Shown: in pieces, positions 43,342 to 53,513 of the stretch
Numbering within the stretch: the stretch's first letter is position 1
How the letters are laid out: each line of letters opens with the position of its first letter
NCBI GenBank assembly: GCA_947359465.1
Contig: OX375873.1
Span: 138,753,916-138,817,915, forward strand
Origin: Metellina segmentata
Taxonomy: Eukaryota; Arthropoda; Arachnida; Araneae; Tetragnathidae
DNA: 64,000 nucleotides
Direction of reading: 5' to 3'
Notes under the pieces: model-generated
Seen by the model: the letters and a program-made list of their open reading frames with translations, nothing else
What the model was told of the DNA's origin: nothing
The model's database searches: none
Made by a program: the position numbers and the translations under genes

Positions 43342-43671
43342 TAGTTTTTGACATTGATAATCATGTTCGATGACAAATAAATTAACATAGAAGTGAGTAG
43401 ATATCATTGCTTTTCCAAGGATGCTATCCCACATTTACGATTTCACTTTATGTAATGATAAATTAAACAATCGTTTTGTTGTTAATGATAATTAAATAGT
43501 ACATTCCATCAATCTGCAGGTAGAAAATTATAACCGAGCATTCGTAAGTTTATTTCGATACCTGCATTTTAAATTTCCTGAACGAAATATTGCCTTCGCA
43601 ATTTTTATCCTCCGAAAGCGACCACCCAATGCTCTCAACATTTATTGGAACCATCCATACGTTCGAGGGGA
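43342..43671. other. No recognisable feature
   Basis: AT-rich sequence with no element ends. Confidence 0.4.
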
Positions 43672-44698
43672 CGTGGCGCAGTGGGTATGCCCACTGCGCT
43701 AGCAACCTTCGAGTTGTAGGTGGTGCATGATCTATTGCTGTCAGGCGCATTCCTTTCTGGGTGTATTTCTCTCTTCTGCGTTAGTAAAACTTTTATTTGT
43801 GTGTGTCCATTAATCTATATTGTATATCTATTATTGTTTATCTATTTTGTATATCTATATTGATGTCTATGATTGTATGCCTATTATTGTATATTTATTA
43901 TTATTATATGTGCATATTGTACGTCTATTATTGTATATCTATATTGTATATCTATTACTGTTTGTCTATTATTGTATGTCTATTATTGTATGTCTATTAT
44001 TGTATGTCTATTACTGCATGTCTATTACTGTATGTCTATTACTGTATGTCTATTATTGTATGTCTATTACTGCATGTCTATTACTGTATGTCTATTACTG
44101 TATATCTATTACTGTATATCTATAACTGAATGTGTTCTACTGAATGTCTATTACTGAATGTCTATTATTGTATGTCTATTATTGTATGTCTATTATTGTA
44201 TGTCTATTATTGCATGTATATTATTGTATATCTATTACTGAATGTGTTCTACTGAATGTCTATTACTGAATGTCTATTATTGTATGTCTATTATTGTATG
44301 TCTATTATTGCATGTATATTATTGTATATCTATTACTGAATGTGTTCTACTGAATGTCTATTACTAAATGTCTATTATTGTATGTCTATTATTGTATGTC
44401 TATTATTGCATGTATATTATTGTATATCTATTACGGAATGTGTTCTACTGAATGTCTATTACTAAATGTCTATTATTGTATGTCTATTATTGTATGTCTA
44501 TTATTGCATGTATATTATTGTATGTCTATTACTGTATGTCTATTACTGAATGTGTTCTACTGAATGTCTATTATTGTATGTCTATTATTGCATGTCTATT
44601 GTTGTGTCTATTATTGTATGTCTCTATTGCGTGTGGCGCAGCATGGCCAAATGAGGCCCTTGCGCCATACAACCACAACTAACCAACCAATCATAACT
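43672..44698 (+). mobile_element. SINE-A with an internal minisatellite
   Basis: The head at 43672-43770 reads GACGTGGCGCAGTGGGTATG, CTAGCAACCTTCGAGTTG, then GGGTGTATTTCTCTC, as in SINE-A. The 3' end at 44625-44698 reads GCGTGTGGCGCAGCATGGCC, GAGGCCCTTGCGCCATAC and AACCAACCAA. The 14-bp array fills the space between the two halves, so it grew within the element. Confidence 0.88.
43800..44624. repeat. 14-bp minisatellite with higher-order pattern
   Basis: The unit is close to TGTCTATTATTGTA (variants with ACTGTA, TTGCA, ACTGAA). The block AATGTGTTCT recurs at 44129, 44241, 44339, 44437 and 44549. These spacings are 112, 98, 98 and 112 bp (8, 7, 7 and 8 units), showing duplication of multi-unit blocks. 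Because 14 is not a multiple of 3, all three plus-strand frames stay open and give a false Tyr/Cys/Ile/Leu-rich peptide. Confidence 0.95.
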
Positions 44699-45145
44699 AC
44701 GTTCGGTTCGAACTAATTATTTAGCCTCACTTCTGCATCCCCACCTCATTTCTTAACAGGTCACTTAACGAGATTAGGTTGTCCGGGTACTTAGCTCGGA
44801 CGTCCCTTCGGCGAACCACGTAATTAGGAAGCTTTACCTAATAAAGGGTTCGTCCCCAGCTAATTCCGCGGCTTTCTTAATTCTTCGGATTAGAATTTTC
44901 GACCACACCCAATTCCGACCTTTAACCACAACTGTAACTTTCCTCCGGCCGAGCTCTGCGGCATCGATTGATCCTGCCCGCAGACACTGACCAACTTGTT
45001 GGAGTGGACGCGTGCTAATGGAACAGGGGGGGGGGGACGAGGAGGAAAGTTACTTTTGGGGATCGGGTCAGATTTTATCCTTCTCGTTAGTTAAAGCATG
45101 TGAGGAATGCAATCGGCTTTTTCGGAAAACTATTGATTTCGGATT
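44699..45145. other. Unassigned moderate-GC sequence
   Basis: No repeat family or exon was recognised. There is a poly-G run at about 45027-45036. Confidence 0.35.
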
Positions 45146-45425
45146 GGTAGATACTTAATTAACGTCGCAATGGAGTAAGACACGGGGGATTGGTGACGGC
45201 TTGGGATCAAACCCGAAGGGAAAAATTCGAGGTCAACACAACGTCCTTTTGAACTACGGTCGGGTGACGAGGTCACACTTCAGCAGGCATTCCGCTCTAC
45301 AAACTTACACACCAACGTCAGGACATTTGAGTTCACAACAGATTGAACTTGCTCTAGCCCACTTTGTCCACGACTGCCTATGGTTGGAATCCGTTGCTCT
45401 TCCAACTGGGCTACTACGGCCCCGA
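45146..45425 (-). mobile_element. SINE-B, full length
   Basis: Antisense: GGTAGATACTTAATTAACG, CTACGGTCGGGTGACGAGG, CTTACACACCAACGTCAGG and GTTGCTCTTCCAACTGGGC. Confidence 0.8.
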
Positions 45426-45519
45426 TTGCATATCAATGTAAAATTCGATAGGTTTATAACAAATTGTGACGGGTATCACCTCGAGGAACTCAAAAAGTAT
45501 ATTTTACTGAAGGGTCCAA

Positions 45520-45671
45520 AAGATTGAAAACCTCAGTCAAGATCTGACCCATTTCGTTATTGACGAGATATCTTCTCGTCAATACATTTCCGATATTTTT
45601 AATGTGACGAGATCAACGTCTAATCAATTTTGTTAATGACGATACACCGAGACAACCCCCAGGAGGGTTAA
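45520..45671. mobile_element. piggyBac-like MITE copy
   Basis: CAAGATCTGACCCATTTCG, GACGAGATATCTTCTCGTC, GACGAGATCAACGTC and the right end CCAGGAGGGTTAA (TTAA at 45668-45671). Confidence 0.65.
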
Positions 45672-45816
45672 AGAACTAACATTTTTCTTGTGTTTTGTGT
45701 TTCTGGAATAATCCAACACAATGTTATGTTTCACGATAATCTACCAATATCAGCTTTTTACCCACATCCTCTTTTGGTTATAATAATAAGTAATTCCTCA
45801 TTTGATGTTTAGATTT

Positions 45817-45915
45817 GTTGTTATAGAGTTTTATGGCGTAAGGGGCTCTTATTTGACCAAGCTGTACTATTCACGACACAATGGGGGAAGAAAACGCAAA
45901 AAGGCAGAGTTGTAG
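45817..45915 (-). mobile_element. SINE-A 3' fragment
   Basis: Antisense: GAGTTTTATGGCGTAAGGGG, ACCAAGCTGTACTATTCACG and GAAAACGCAAAAAGGCAG. Confidence 0.65.
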
Positions 45916-46061
45916 GCGAGGGTAAAGATGAAAGATATTTCGAAACCTCAGTGTTGTGCTGACGTGACACACTACGAAAATGTACCCCCGAAGGCTTTGA
46001 TGGTTTGGGAGCGCTCTAGATAGGCGGTGAAACATCAGCTCATCACCCCTTAACCCTCCAA

Positions 46062-46094
46062 GTGGTGTTGCTCCAGTGCGACGTTAGTTAACCT
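46062..46094 (+). mobile_element. SINE-B 3' tip
   Basis: GGTGTTGCTCCAGTGCGACG and TTAGTTAA match the SINE-B end. Confidence 0.5.
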
Positions 46095-46159
46095 TTAGAC
46101 TATATCTGGTACAGTTGCACTATGATCGCGTCAAGATGGAATTTAGATAACGGCCACTA

Positions 46160-47178
46160 CATCAGTTCTACTCTGAATGTTATAAGAATCTCGCAAAGAA
46201 AGAATATAGACTACGGCCGTTACAGCTGCTTTACCTTGAAAGTTATAAGAATCTTGCCAAGAAAGAATATAGACTACGGCCGTTACAGCTGTTTTACCTT
46301 GAAAGTTATAAGAATCTCGCAAAGAAAGAATATAGACTACGGCCGTTACAGCTGTTTTACCTTGAAAGTTATAAGAATCTCGCAAAGAAAGAATATAGAC
46401 TACGGCCGTTTCAGCTGTTTTACCTTGAAAGTTATAAGAATCTCGCAAAGAAAGAATATAGACTACGGCCGTTACAGCTGCTTTACCTTGAAAGTTATAA
46501 GAATCTTGCCAAGAAAGAATATAGACTACGGCCGTTACAGCTGTTTTACCTTGAAAGTTATAAGAATCTCGCAAAGAAAGAATATAGACTACGGCCGTTA
46601 CAGCTGTTTTACCTTGAAAGTTATAAGAATCTTGCCAAGAAAGAATATAGACTACGGCCGTTACAGCTGTTTTACCTTGAAAGTTATAAGAATCTTGACA
46701 AGAAAGAATATGGACTACGGCCGTTACAGCTGTTTTACCTTGAAAGTTATAAGAATCTCGCAAAGAAAGAATATAGACTACGGCCGTTACAGCTGTTTTA
46801 CCTTGAAAGTTATAAGAATCTTGCCAAGAAAGAGAATATAGACTACGGCCGTTACAGCTGTTTTACCTTGAAAGTTATAAGAATCTCGCAAAGAAAGAAT
46901 ATAGACTACGGCCGTTACAGCTGTTTTACCTTGAAAGTTATAAGAATCTTGCCAAGAAAGAATATAGACTACGGCCGTTACAGCTGTTTTACCTTGAAAG
47001 TTATAAGAATCTTGACAAGAAAGAATATGGACTACGGCCGTTACAGCTGTTTTACCTTGAAAGTTATAAGAATCTCGCAAAGAAAGAATATAGACTACGG
47101 CCGTTACAGCTGTTTTACCTTGAAAGTTATAAGAATCTTGCCAAGAAAGAGAATATAGACTACGGCCGTTACAGCTGT
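46160..47178. repeat. 63-bp tandem array, left block (about 16 units)
   Basis: The unit contains AAAGTTATAAGAATC, GCAAAGAAAGAATATAGAC, TACGGCCGTTACAGCTG and TTTTACCTTG. Three variants alternate: TCTCGCAAAG (A), TCTTGCCAAG (B) and TCTTGACAAG with ATATGGAC (C). The order is A B A A A B A B C A B* A B C A B*, where B* has two extra bases (AAAGAGAATAT). The last five units repeat the preceding five. Since 63 is 3 x 21, one frame on each strand stays open (239 and 206 codons). These are repeat translations, not evident genes. The first unit is degenerate, as expected at an array edge. Confidence 0.95.
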
Positions 47179-47945
47179 TTAAAGCTTCGGTTTCCTAAGA
47201 AAACGTAGCCGTGATCTAGCGGCCGTGATGTATCGGTGGGTGACGTCACTAAAACGTTGTTTATACTAACACATGGTGTTGGTTTCCTAGAGAGCGGTGT
47301 TTGTGAGCGTAACGAAATTTATCGGAGCCGCCATTTCCATGACTGTCGTCATAGCGGTCTCAAACAGTTGGAGAACGTTTTTTCTCTTGTAGCGGCCACA
47401 TTTCATTTCCTGCTCCAAGCGATTCGAGCCAAGAAGAGCAATATAAATAAAAAATTTTGACTGCCATTGAACAATTCGTTTTTGTAAAATCGGGATCGTT
47501 AAACACAGAATAAAAATTTCAACGGATTCGAAATCTGCGGAAAACTTGACACCAGATCGATACCTTAAATGTGATTTTCTTTGAATAAATAATTAATTAT
47601 TTAATACATAATTAAATAATCAAATGGTAAATAATTGAACAATAAAACTGTTTTTTATATCGATCTGGCGTAGAAATTTACGCTGATTTGAAATCTGTTG
47701 ACATTTTCACTCTACCTTCAACGATCCCGAAGTTAGGAACTTTGAACTAGAGAATAAAAAACCACTTTGTTTTGTTTCTCGAATAAAATAAACCACGACA
47801 GCCGTCTGTGTTGCCCATTCTCCAACGTATTCTATCCGCCTAAGTTGACACCTTGGATTCTTGTTTAGACGGCCGTCTAGTTATGCCCGCGGCATCATGA
47901 CGTATCACGGCTGTTAGATAACGGCTTCACTTTCTTAGGAAACCA
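47179..47945. mobile_element. TIR element inserted in the 63-bp array
   Basis: The left end AAGCTTCGGTTTCCTAAGAA matches the right end read inward, AAGCTTTGGTTTCCTAAGAA. Similarity continues for about 50 bp (GCCGTGATCTAGCGGCCGTG against GCCGTTATCTAACAGCCGTG). TA flanks both ends, as in Tc1/mariner-type insertion. The interior of about 660 bp has no transposase. The array continues in the same orientation beyond it. Confidence 0.82.
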
Positions 47946-48420
47946 AAGCTTTACCTTGAAAGTTATAAGAATCTCGCAAAGAAAGAATATAGACTACGGC
48001 CGTTACAGCTGTTTTACCTTGAAAGTTATAAGAATCTTGCCAAGAAAGAATATAGACTACGGCCGTTACAGCTGTTTTACCTTGAAAGTTATAAGAATCT
48101 TGACAAGAAAGAATATGGACTACGGCCGTTACAGCTGTTTTACCTTGAAAGTTATAAGAATCTCGCAAAGAAAGAATATAGACTACGGCCGTTACAGCTG
48201 TTTTACCTTGAAAGTTATAAGAATCTTGCCAAGAAAGAATATAGACTACGGCCGTTACAGCTGTTTTACCTTGAAAGTTATAAGAATCTCGCAAAGAAAG
48301 AATATAGACTACGGCCGTTACAGCTGTTTTACCTTGAAAGTTATAGGAATCTTGCCAAGAAAGAATATAGACTACGGCCGTTATAATCAGCTGTACCGGG
48401 AAAGTTATATGAATCATGCC
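47946..48420. repeat. 63-bp tandem array, right block (about 7 units)
   Basis: The unit order is A B C A B A B, so the first five repeat the A B C A B block seen twice at the end of the left block. The last unit is degenerate (GTTATAATCAGCTGTACCGG), marking the array edge. Confidence 0.95.
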
Positions 48421-48559
48421 AAGAAAGATTCGCCCTTGCTACATCACAAAAGGTTACATACACTTTCAAAAATGAGCTTATTTTAATGTAATTGTACTGT
48501 AGAAGTCATAAGCAAAACCTTATATTTCCATCGAAGGTTGGGGTTACAGCTCTTGCACA

Positions 48560-48720
48560 TCCATGAGTAATTAAACCTCCTGGAACTGTCTCAGCGAGGT
48601 ATCTATTCATGAGCAAAACTGTTCGGATCTTTATGGACGAATTATCTCGTCCATAAAGATCCGAACAGTTTTGCTCATGAAGATCTGGTAAAGATCCATT
48701 ACTAATGTTCCCTTCATGAC
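48560..48720. mobile_element. piggyBac-like MITE with a perfect palindrome
   Basis: The left end is TTAAACCTCCTGG. The interior carries the family motif GGATCTTTATGGACGA and CTCGTCCATAAAGATC. Confidence 0.65.
48606..48681. repeat. Perfect inverted repeat, 35-bp arms, 6-bp loop
   Basis: Arm 48606-48640 is the exact reverse complement of 48647-48681. The loop is ATTATC. No mismatch occurs in 35 pairs. Confidence 0.97.
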
Positions 48721-49727
48721 AGATATAAAGATTTCAATAACTTACAGAAGGAATTATTGAAAGAAACCTGCAGAACGAATTGCAGCTCAAGTTTTACCAC
48801 CTGATCGCTGGAAACAATTCTGATGCGAAGGGTGCGTCGTATAGAAAAGTTTCAGAGTAATTATAATGTTACGTGCGATTCTTCGGTGGACTGCAATTCC
48901 TTTAATACCCGCACCAGGCAAAGAACGTCGGTGAAATTGAATCCAGGGTCGTCAAGATTAATTCTGCAAGAAGAAAAGACATTATCCAAGATGGAAGGGC
49001 GAGTGGGAGCAACGCGTTCGTTACCCGTTTTTACGACTGCCGTATTCCAAACAACGCAAAAAACGTCAGGGGGAGTTTTATATTCCAGAAACTGCTGCAA
49101 TTTTCTGGAAATGTTTGACACGTGATCCTCAAAGTTGAAAGATAAAAAGTTAAAGTTTGGGGAAAAAATTTGGTGGCCTGCAATTTAATAATGAACCAGG
49201 GAAATCTACATCTGTCAATACTAATTTCATTCGCCGCCTTTGAAAAAAATTTTGATGTTGAATGGTATTGCCTTTAGATTGCTTTCAAAATTTTGTGTGC
49301 TTTATTCTTTTTAGCTCGATAGAAATGTTTATCGTCATATAATATCGTAGATTAAAAAAGCTTTGTTATGATATACAAAATTTTTTTTATTTCATGCTTT
49401 TCAAACGCTTCCAAGTTTTAGTGCTTTTTTAATAAGTGTGTGAAGCATTTTATTACAGATTTTGCAACAAACATTAAACGTGATTTCGTATCATAATATT
49501 AATTTCATATTCAGCAAGATTATCTTTTAGTTATTCAGTACAATTAGTTGTATTTTAAAAAATTGTTAGTTAAAAATGTTTGAGATGGAAATATATCACT
49601 CGATAGCATATTTCCTCTAATGCTTCTATATTTCTGAAATATTATTGATAGTTGCTTAGAATATGCAATTCAGTGGATTTATACATTAATACAGTTGTTA
49701 CCTTACTCGCATTTGTTTCAACAAGTG
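48721..49727. other. No gene assigned; moderate-GC patch at 48780-49130
   Basis: Within the patch open frames of 100 (plus) and 86 (minus) codons overlap. Neither has a recognised domain. The remainder is AT-rich. Confidence 0.35.
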
Positions 49728-50038
49728 ATTGGGTCGAGGTATTCGAGTATGAAGGGTAATGGATTAGCAACCGGTACGTTACGAGTTCTAATCCAACCGA
49801 AGATCGTCGTGTATAAGAGGGGATGGTACACGTTAAATCTATCATGACCCCAAATGTCCTCATGTTGGGGTGGTGCGGAAATATTGAGAGTAGGGTGCCA
49901 GCTCAGATGTGACCCCGTCATCAGATCGTGGTTCAAAATTACGTAGTATTGTCCTCGGATCTTTTCCTTATGGGATCGATCCCGGACCTTCGAGCCCGTT
50001 GGGTTGCTATAGTAAGACGCCAATTAAAAAATTACCAA
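49728..50038 (+). mobile_element. SINE-B, nearly full length
   Basis: Sense head (GGATTAGCAACCGGTACG, GAGTTCTAATCCAACC), body (GTTAAATCTATCATGACCCC, CCCGTCATCAGATCGTGG, GTCCTCGGATCTTTTCC) and end (AAGACGCCAATTAAAAAATT). Confidence 0.85.
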
Positions 50039-52100
50039 TTACAAAATGGATTTAAAGTTTTTCCGGTGCATAATTTTATTTTTCTTAAAAACTTCAGAAA
50101 CACGTTTTTTATACATATTTATTTTATCATTTTCAATGAAATTGTAAATCATCGATCAACAAAAATATTGATGAAAAGTTTTTCATAATTAAAAAAAGCA
50201 ATGCATTCAGCAATATAAAACTGGAAAAAAAAAGCGCTTACTAAAACTGTTCGATTCTAACTTAATTATTTCAAATAAACGTGAAAAAAAGTATTTTGTG
50301 TCATAAAAAGGTTTGTAGCAAGAATTGCATTAAATGGTCAATAATTAGTATTAAAATATATTTTTTGGAAACTAATATCAATTTTAACTATAATTGGTAA
50401 AATAATTGTCGAAAGAATTGAAAATACGACTCGATCGAGTTAATACAAAGTGAAATTAAAAATCAAAGTGCAAAATGCACTTAATAGTAACTATTAGCTG
50501 ATTGAATGTCTGATACTTCATTCTATCAACATTCATGAACTGAAATTATTCAAACTAAAATAATGTAAGTACTTACAGAATGCAAAGTTGCATGAAAATA
50601 TGTTAAACAGATTGGACGTACCAAGGACACACACACAGACAAAGAGACTAACACCAAACGCGTAAGAGATGGATTTTGCATAAGAAGGGATAAAAAAGGA
50701 TAAACAACTTGAAAGTCGAAAAGATTCAATGTACTAACTCCATTCTAATTGATATAGATTGAAGGCATGTAATGAGATATTTTAACAGGAAAAACTATAC
50801 TGAGTTATCTTTTTATGTAATAGGGAAATAAGTTGTTTAATGATATATGAATTTAATAAATTGCATTGAATACCTTTTTAATTTTTTTAAAGAGTATAGC
50901 TTATAAGAGATCATAAGTTTCTCTCCATGTAGGGGGCATTTTAAAAGATGTTAACTTCTAAATTACATATTATAAGCTCGATTCTTTTCCGTGCTCTACT
51001 AATAATCGGGATTTTTAAACTTATGGGAATTCATTGGTCATTTCAATATTATCTTAACGAAGTTATTTCTTTTCACATAATGTTTGAAGATTTTAATTAC
51101 TGTATACATTTTTTTACACAATTTTTCTGATTTAAATCTCAATCAAGAGTGCAATGATATATTATTCTTTCGCTCTGAACTATTTTTTCATTTCTAAGTT
51201 TTGTATAGTTTTCTGTTGTACGCGTTGTGTTTCAACTGTGCGAAAGCAAGAGATGAAGAAGTTTTTTTAATACAGTTTTTTCATGACAATTTTTATTTCG
51301 TTTTATTTCGCTATTTCCTGTTGTTTTCTGTTTTTAATATTTAAAATTTTAATACATTGCATTGCCTTAAATCACACACATTACCACCTCAAAGTATTCA
51401 ATACAAAGTGGCAGGCATGTCAGAATAAAGCAAATTTTAAGTGTAATTTTTCCGTTATTGGAAGAACAATAGTGTTTAAAAATTCCGAACTAGAACTTTT
51501 GAAATATTAAAAATTGTTTGTCATAATGATAAAAGGTCAAGATGGATTATTTGAATGGTTAAACTACATTTAAGTAACTTATACTTGTTAAAAGTTATGT
51601 TCTTTTATAAAAAACTGTCCTATTGATTTTTCATTTTTTCAGATGGTAATAGGTTACCTCCGTAATTTTGTTCTGAAGACTTTCAATTTTAAAACAAGTT
51701 CTTTTATTATCAGACCACAAAAAGTAATTTTCAAGAAAAAATGTATTCGCCTCGCAAATCAAAAATGTCATCCTTCCATTAACGATTGCAAAATGAGACA
51801 AGGTTGCATGCCTGATGCATGAGTGCCACAATTTAAAAAAAATTGTTTTGTTGACTATAAGTGATAGAGAACTCGATGAAGATCTGTCATTTTTATGAAT
51901 TGAGTTGAGCAAATTCACATGAAAAGAACATAAGAAAGGGAATTCCAAATCCGTTTTAAATCATGTTTGGAAGTAGTAGTAACCTTAGTGCCATCTTTTT
52001 CGTAATTTTGTAGTTTTGTCATGCATTGAGGGTGCGATGTATTTAAAATGTGTTACATGGAGGAATATGCATGTGTAGGATTTGTGTCCAAAATAAGCTT
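50039..52100. other. AT-rich DNA, no gene seen
   Basis: About 2 kb of very low-GC sequence. A short (CA)n is near 50630. The longest frames (51631-51948 minus, 105 codons; 51283 plus, 75 codons) have no recognised domain. Confidence 0.5.
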
Positions 52101-52180
52101 ACAAACAATAAAGGTGTAATACAAACAATAAAGATAATATACAAACAATAAAGATAATATACAAACAATAAAGGTGTCGA
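52101..52180. repeat. 20-bp tandem repeat, four units
   Basis: The unit is ACAAACAATAAAGATAATAT. The outer two units read AAGGTGT where the inner two read AAGATAA. Confidence 0.95.
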
Positions 52181-52373
52181 GAAAAGACGTTAAAATATTA
52201 TTTTATTCCAAGAAAGAAAAAAAGGGATTGCTTGTCCTGATCACTTTTCTCTAATCTACAGTTAACAAATTCAACCCCGAGCCCGAGTACGGTCGGGTAA
52301 TTTTGCTAGTATTATCGTAAACAGTGAGAAATTATGGAAACTTTCATTCGATTACAATTTCTTAAGTTCAGTG

Positions 52374-52717
52374 TTAACCCTCCTGGTGGTCGTGCCTCGG
52401 CATCAACAAAACCGACTAGATCTTGATAGACGAAATGACTCGTCCTTAACAAAACTGACCGAATCTTGATGGACGATATATTTCGTCGTTAGAAAAACTA
52501 ATCAGATCTTGATCCCATCAGTTTTCTAGTGGCTTGTCCACTATTGAACCTTGTGCCATAAAACCCAAATCAACCAACCAGTTTTCTAATGACGAGATAT
52601 ACCATCCATTCATCGTAAAAATATCGGGAGTATCTTCATGGCGAGATATCTCGTCATTGTAAAATTGGTCAGATCTTGATGAACGAGATATCTCGTTGAA
52701 ATCGCTTGGAGAGTTCA
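52374..52717. mobile_element. piggyBac-like MITE, near complete
   Basis: The left end TTAACCCTCCTGGTGG includes TTAA. The right end is GCTTGGAGAGTTCAA, a decayed GGAGGGTTAA. Sub-repeats of about 40 bp combine ATCTTGATGGACGA, TATCTCGTC and AAAACTGACC. A SINE-A scrap is nested inside. Confidence 0.75.
52529..52577 (+). mobile_element. Truncated SINE-A nested in the MITE, 10-bp TSD
   Basis: CCTTGTGCCATAAAACCC and CAACCAA are the SINE-A 3' end. CAGTTTTCTA is repeated at 52519-52528 and 52578-52587. Only about 49 bp of SINE were copied. Confidence 0.8.
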
Positions 52718-52791
52718 AATCAATTCCAACCCTCCGAGTGTCACGATACTTCTAACTAGTGTACAACTGCTTTAACCCTACAGTATATATA

Positions 52792-53513
52792 GGGTCCCAA
52801 AATTCACGCAAGATTTGAATTTTCCACCATTTGTGCCATAAAGAGTAGCCAACGAAAAAAAAAGGCAGCGTGACAGCTGACAGTTCTGGGTTTTTAAAAA
52901 TGGAGTGCTAAGCGAAAGAACAACGCATTTTCATTGTTGAGCAATATTTAAAAAATAATGAAGAGGGTTTGGGAACTACAGTTCGTAATTTTTGTACAAA
53001 ATATGCGCACGATAATCCAATTTTTTGTGCCTAAATTGCAAGATTTGGGTGTGGACAACATGTGGTTTCAACAAGACGGTGCCACATGCCATACAGCCCG
53101 AGAAACAATTCAATTACTGCATGAGTCATTTCATAAACGTGTAATTTCCCGTTTTGGTGATCAGAATTGGCCGACTAGATCATGTATATGATAACGCCGT
53201 TGGACTTTTTTCTTTGGGCTTTTCTTAAGTCTAAGGTTCGTCCAATAAGCCCACGACCACCTACGCCTTGCAAGAAGGAAATTGAGCGATGTATCAACGA
53301 AATTCAGCCACATTTATGCAAAACGATTATGGAAAATTTCAACAAAAGAGTACGTATGTGCCAACAAAAGCCTTGGAGGACATTTACTCCATATGCTATT
53401 CCATACATAACCCTATATTGTATACTTTATGAATCAATAAAAAATTTACAATTTTTAATTAGAAAACTGTGTTTTCTAGCAAAATTACTTCTTGCGTGAA
53501 TTTTGGGACACCA
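52792..53513 (+). mobile_element. Mariner-type element, internally deleted
   Basis: Inverted ends: GTCCCAAAATTCACGCAAGA on the left and its exact inverse TCTTGCGTGAATTTTGGGAC on the right, flanked by TA-rich TATATA. The transposase start at 52900 has a stop at codon 4, a short N-terminal piece, then a junction near 53010 to the C-terminal third. Confidence 0.92.
52900..53420 (+). pseudogene. Mariner-type transposase, deleted
   Basis: The N-terminal piece reads RIFIVEQYLKNNEE and TVRNFCTKYAH (helix-turn-helix region). After the deletion come DNMWFQQDGATCHTARETIQ (second catalytic Asp), ISRFGDQNWPTRS, TPLDFFLWAFLKSKV (third catalytic Asp) and EIQPHLCKTIMENFNKRVRM. The first catalytic Asp is lost with the deletion. 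A stop and frameshifts confirm it is dead. Confidence 0.9.

Noticed and set aside
43797..44624. Possible CRISPR array
   Set aside because: The repeats are directly adjacent without unique spacers, the genome is eukaryotic, and the array lies inside a SINE.
43797..44682. Tyr/Cys/Ile-rich frames in three reading frames
   Set aside because: They are translations of the 14-bp minisatellite. All three frames being open shows there is no coding selection.
45201..45527. 108-codon plus-strand frame
   Set aside because: It is a translation of an antisense SINE-B. The same peptide pattern appears wherever this SINE occurs.
46122..46841. 239-codon frame with a 21-residue repeat (and a 206-codon antisense frame)
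   Set aside because: Both frames are open only because a stop-free 63-bp unit is repeated. The frame ends where a 2-bp insertion occurs, and the DNA is repeated regardless of frame.
51631..51948. 105-codon minus-strand frame in AT-rich DNA
   Set aside because: No domain, no splice or codon-usage support, and composition like the surrounding noncoding DNA.
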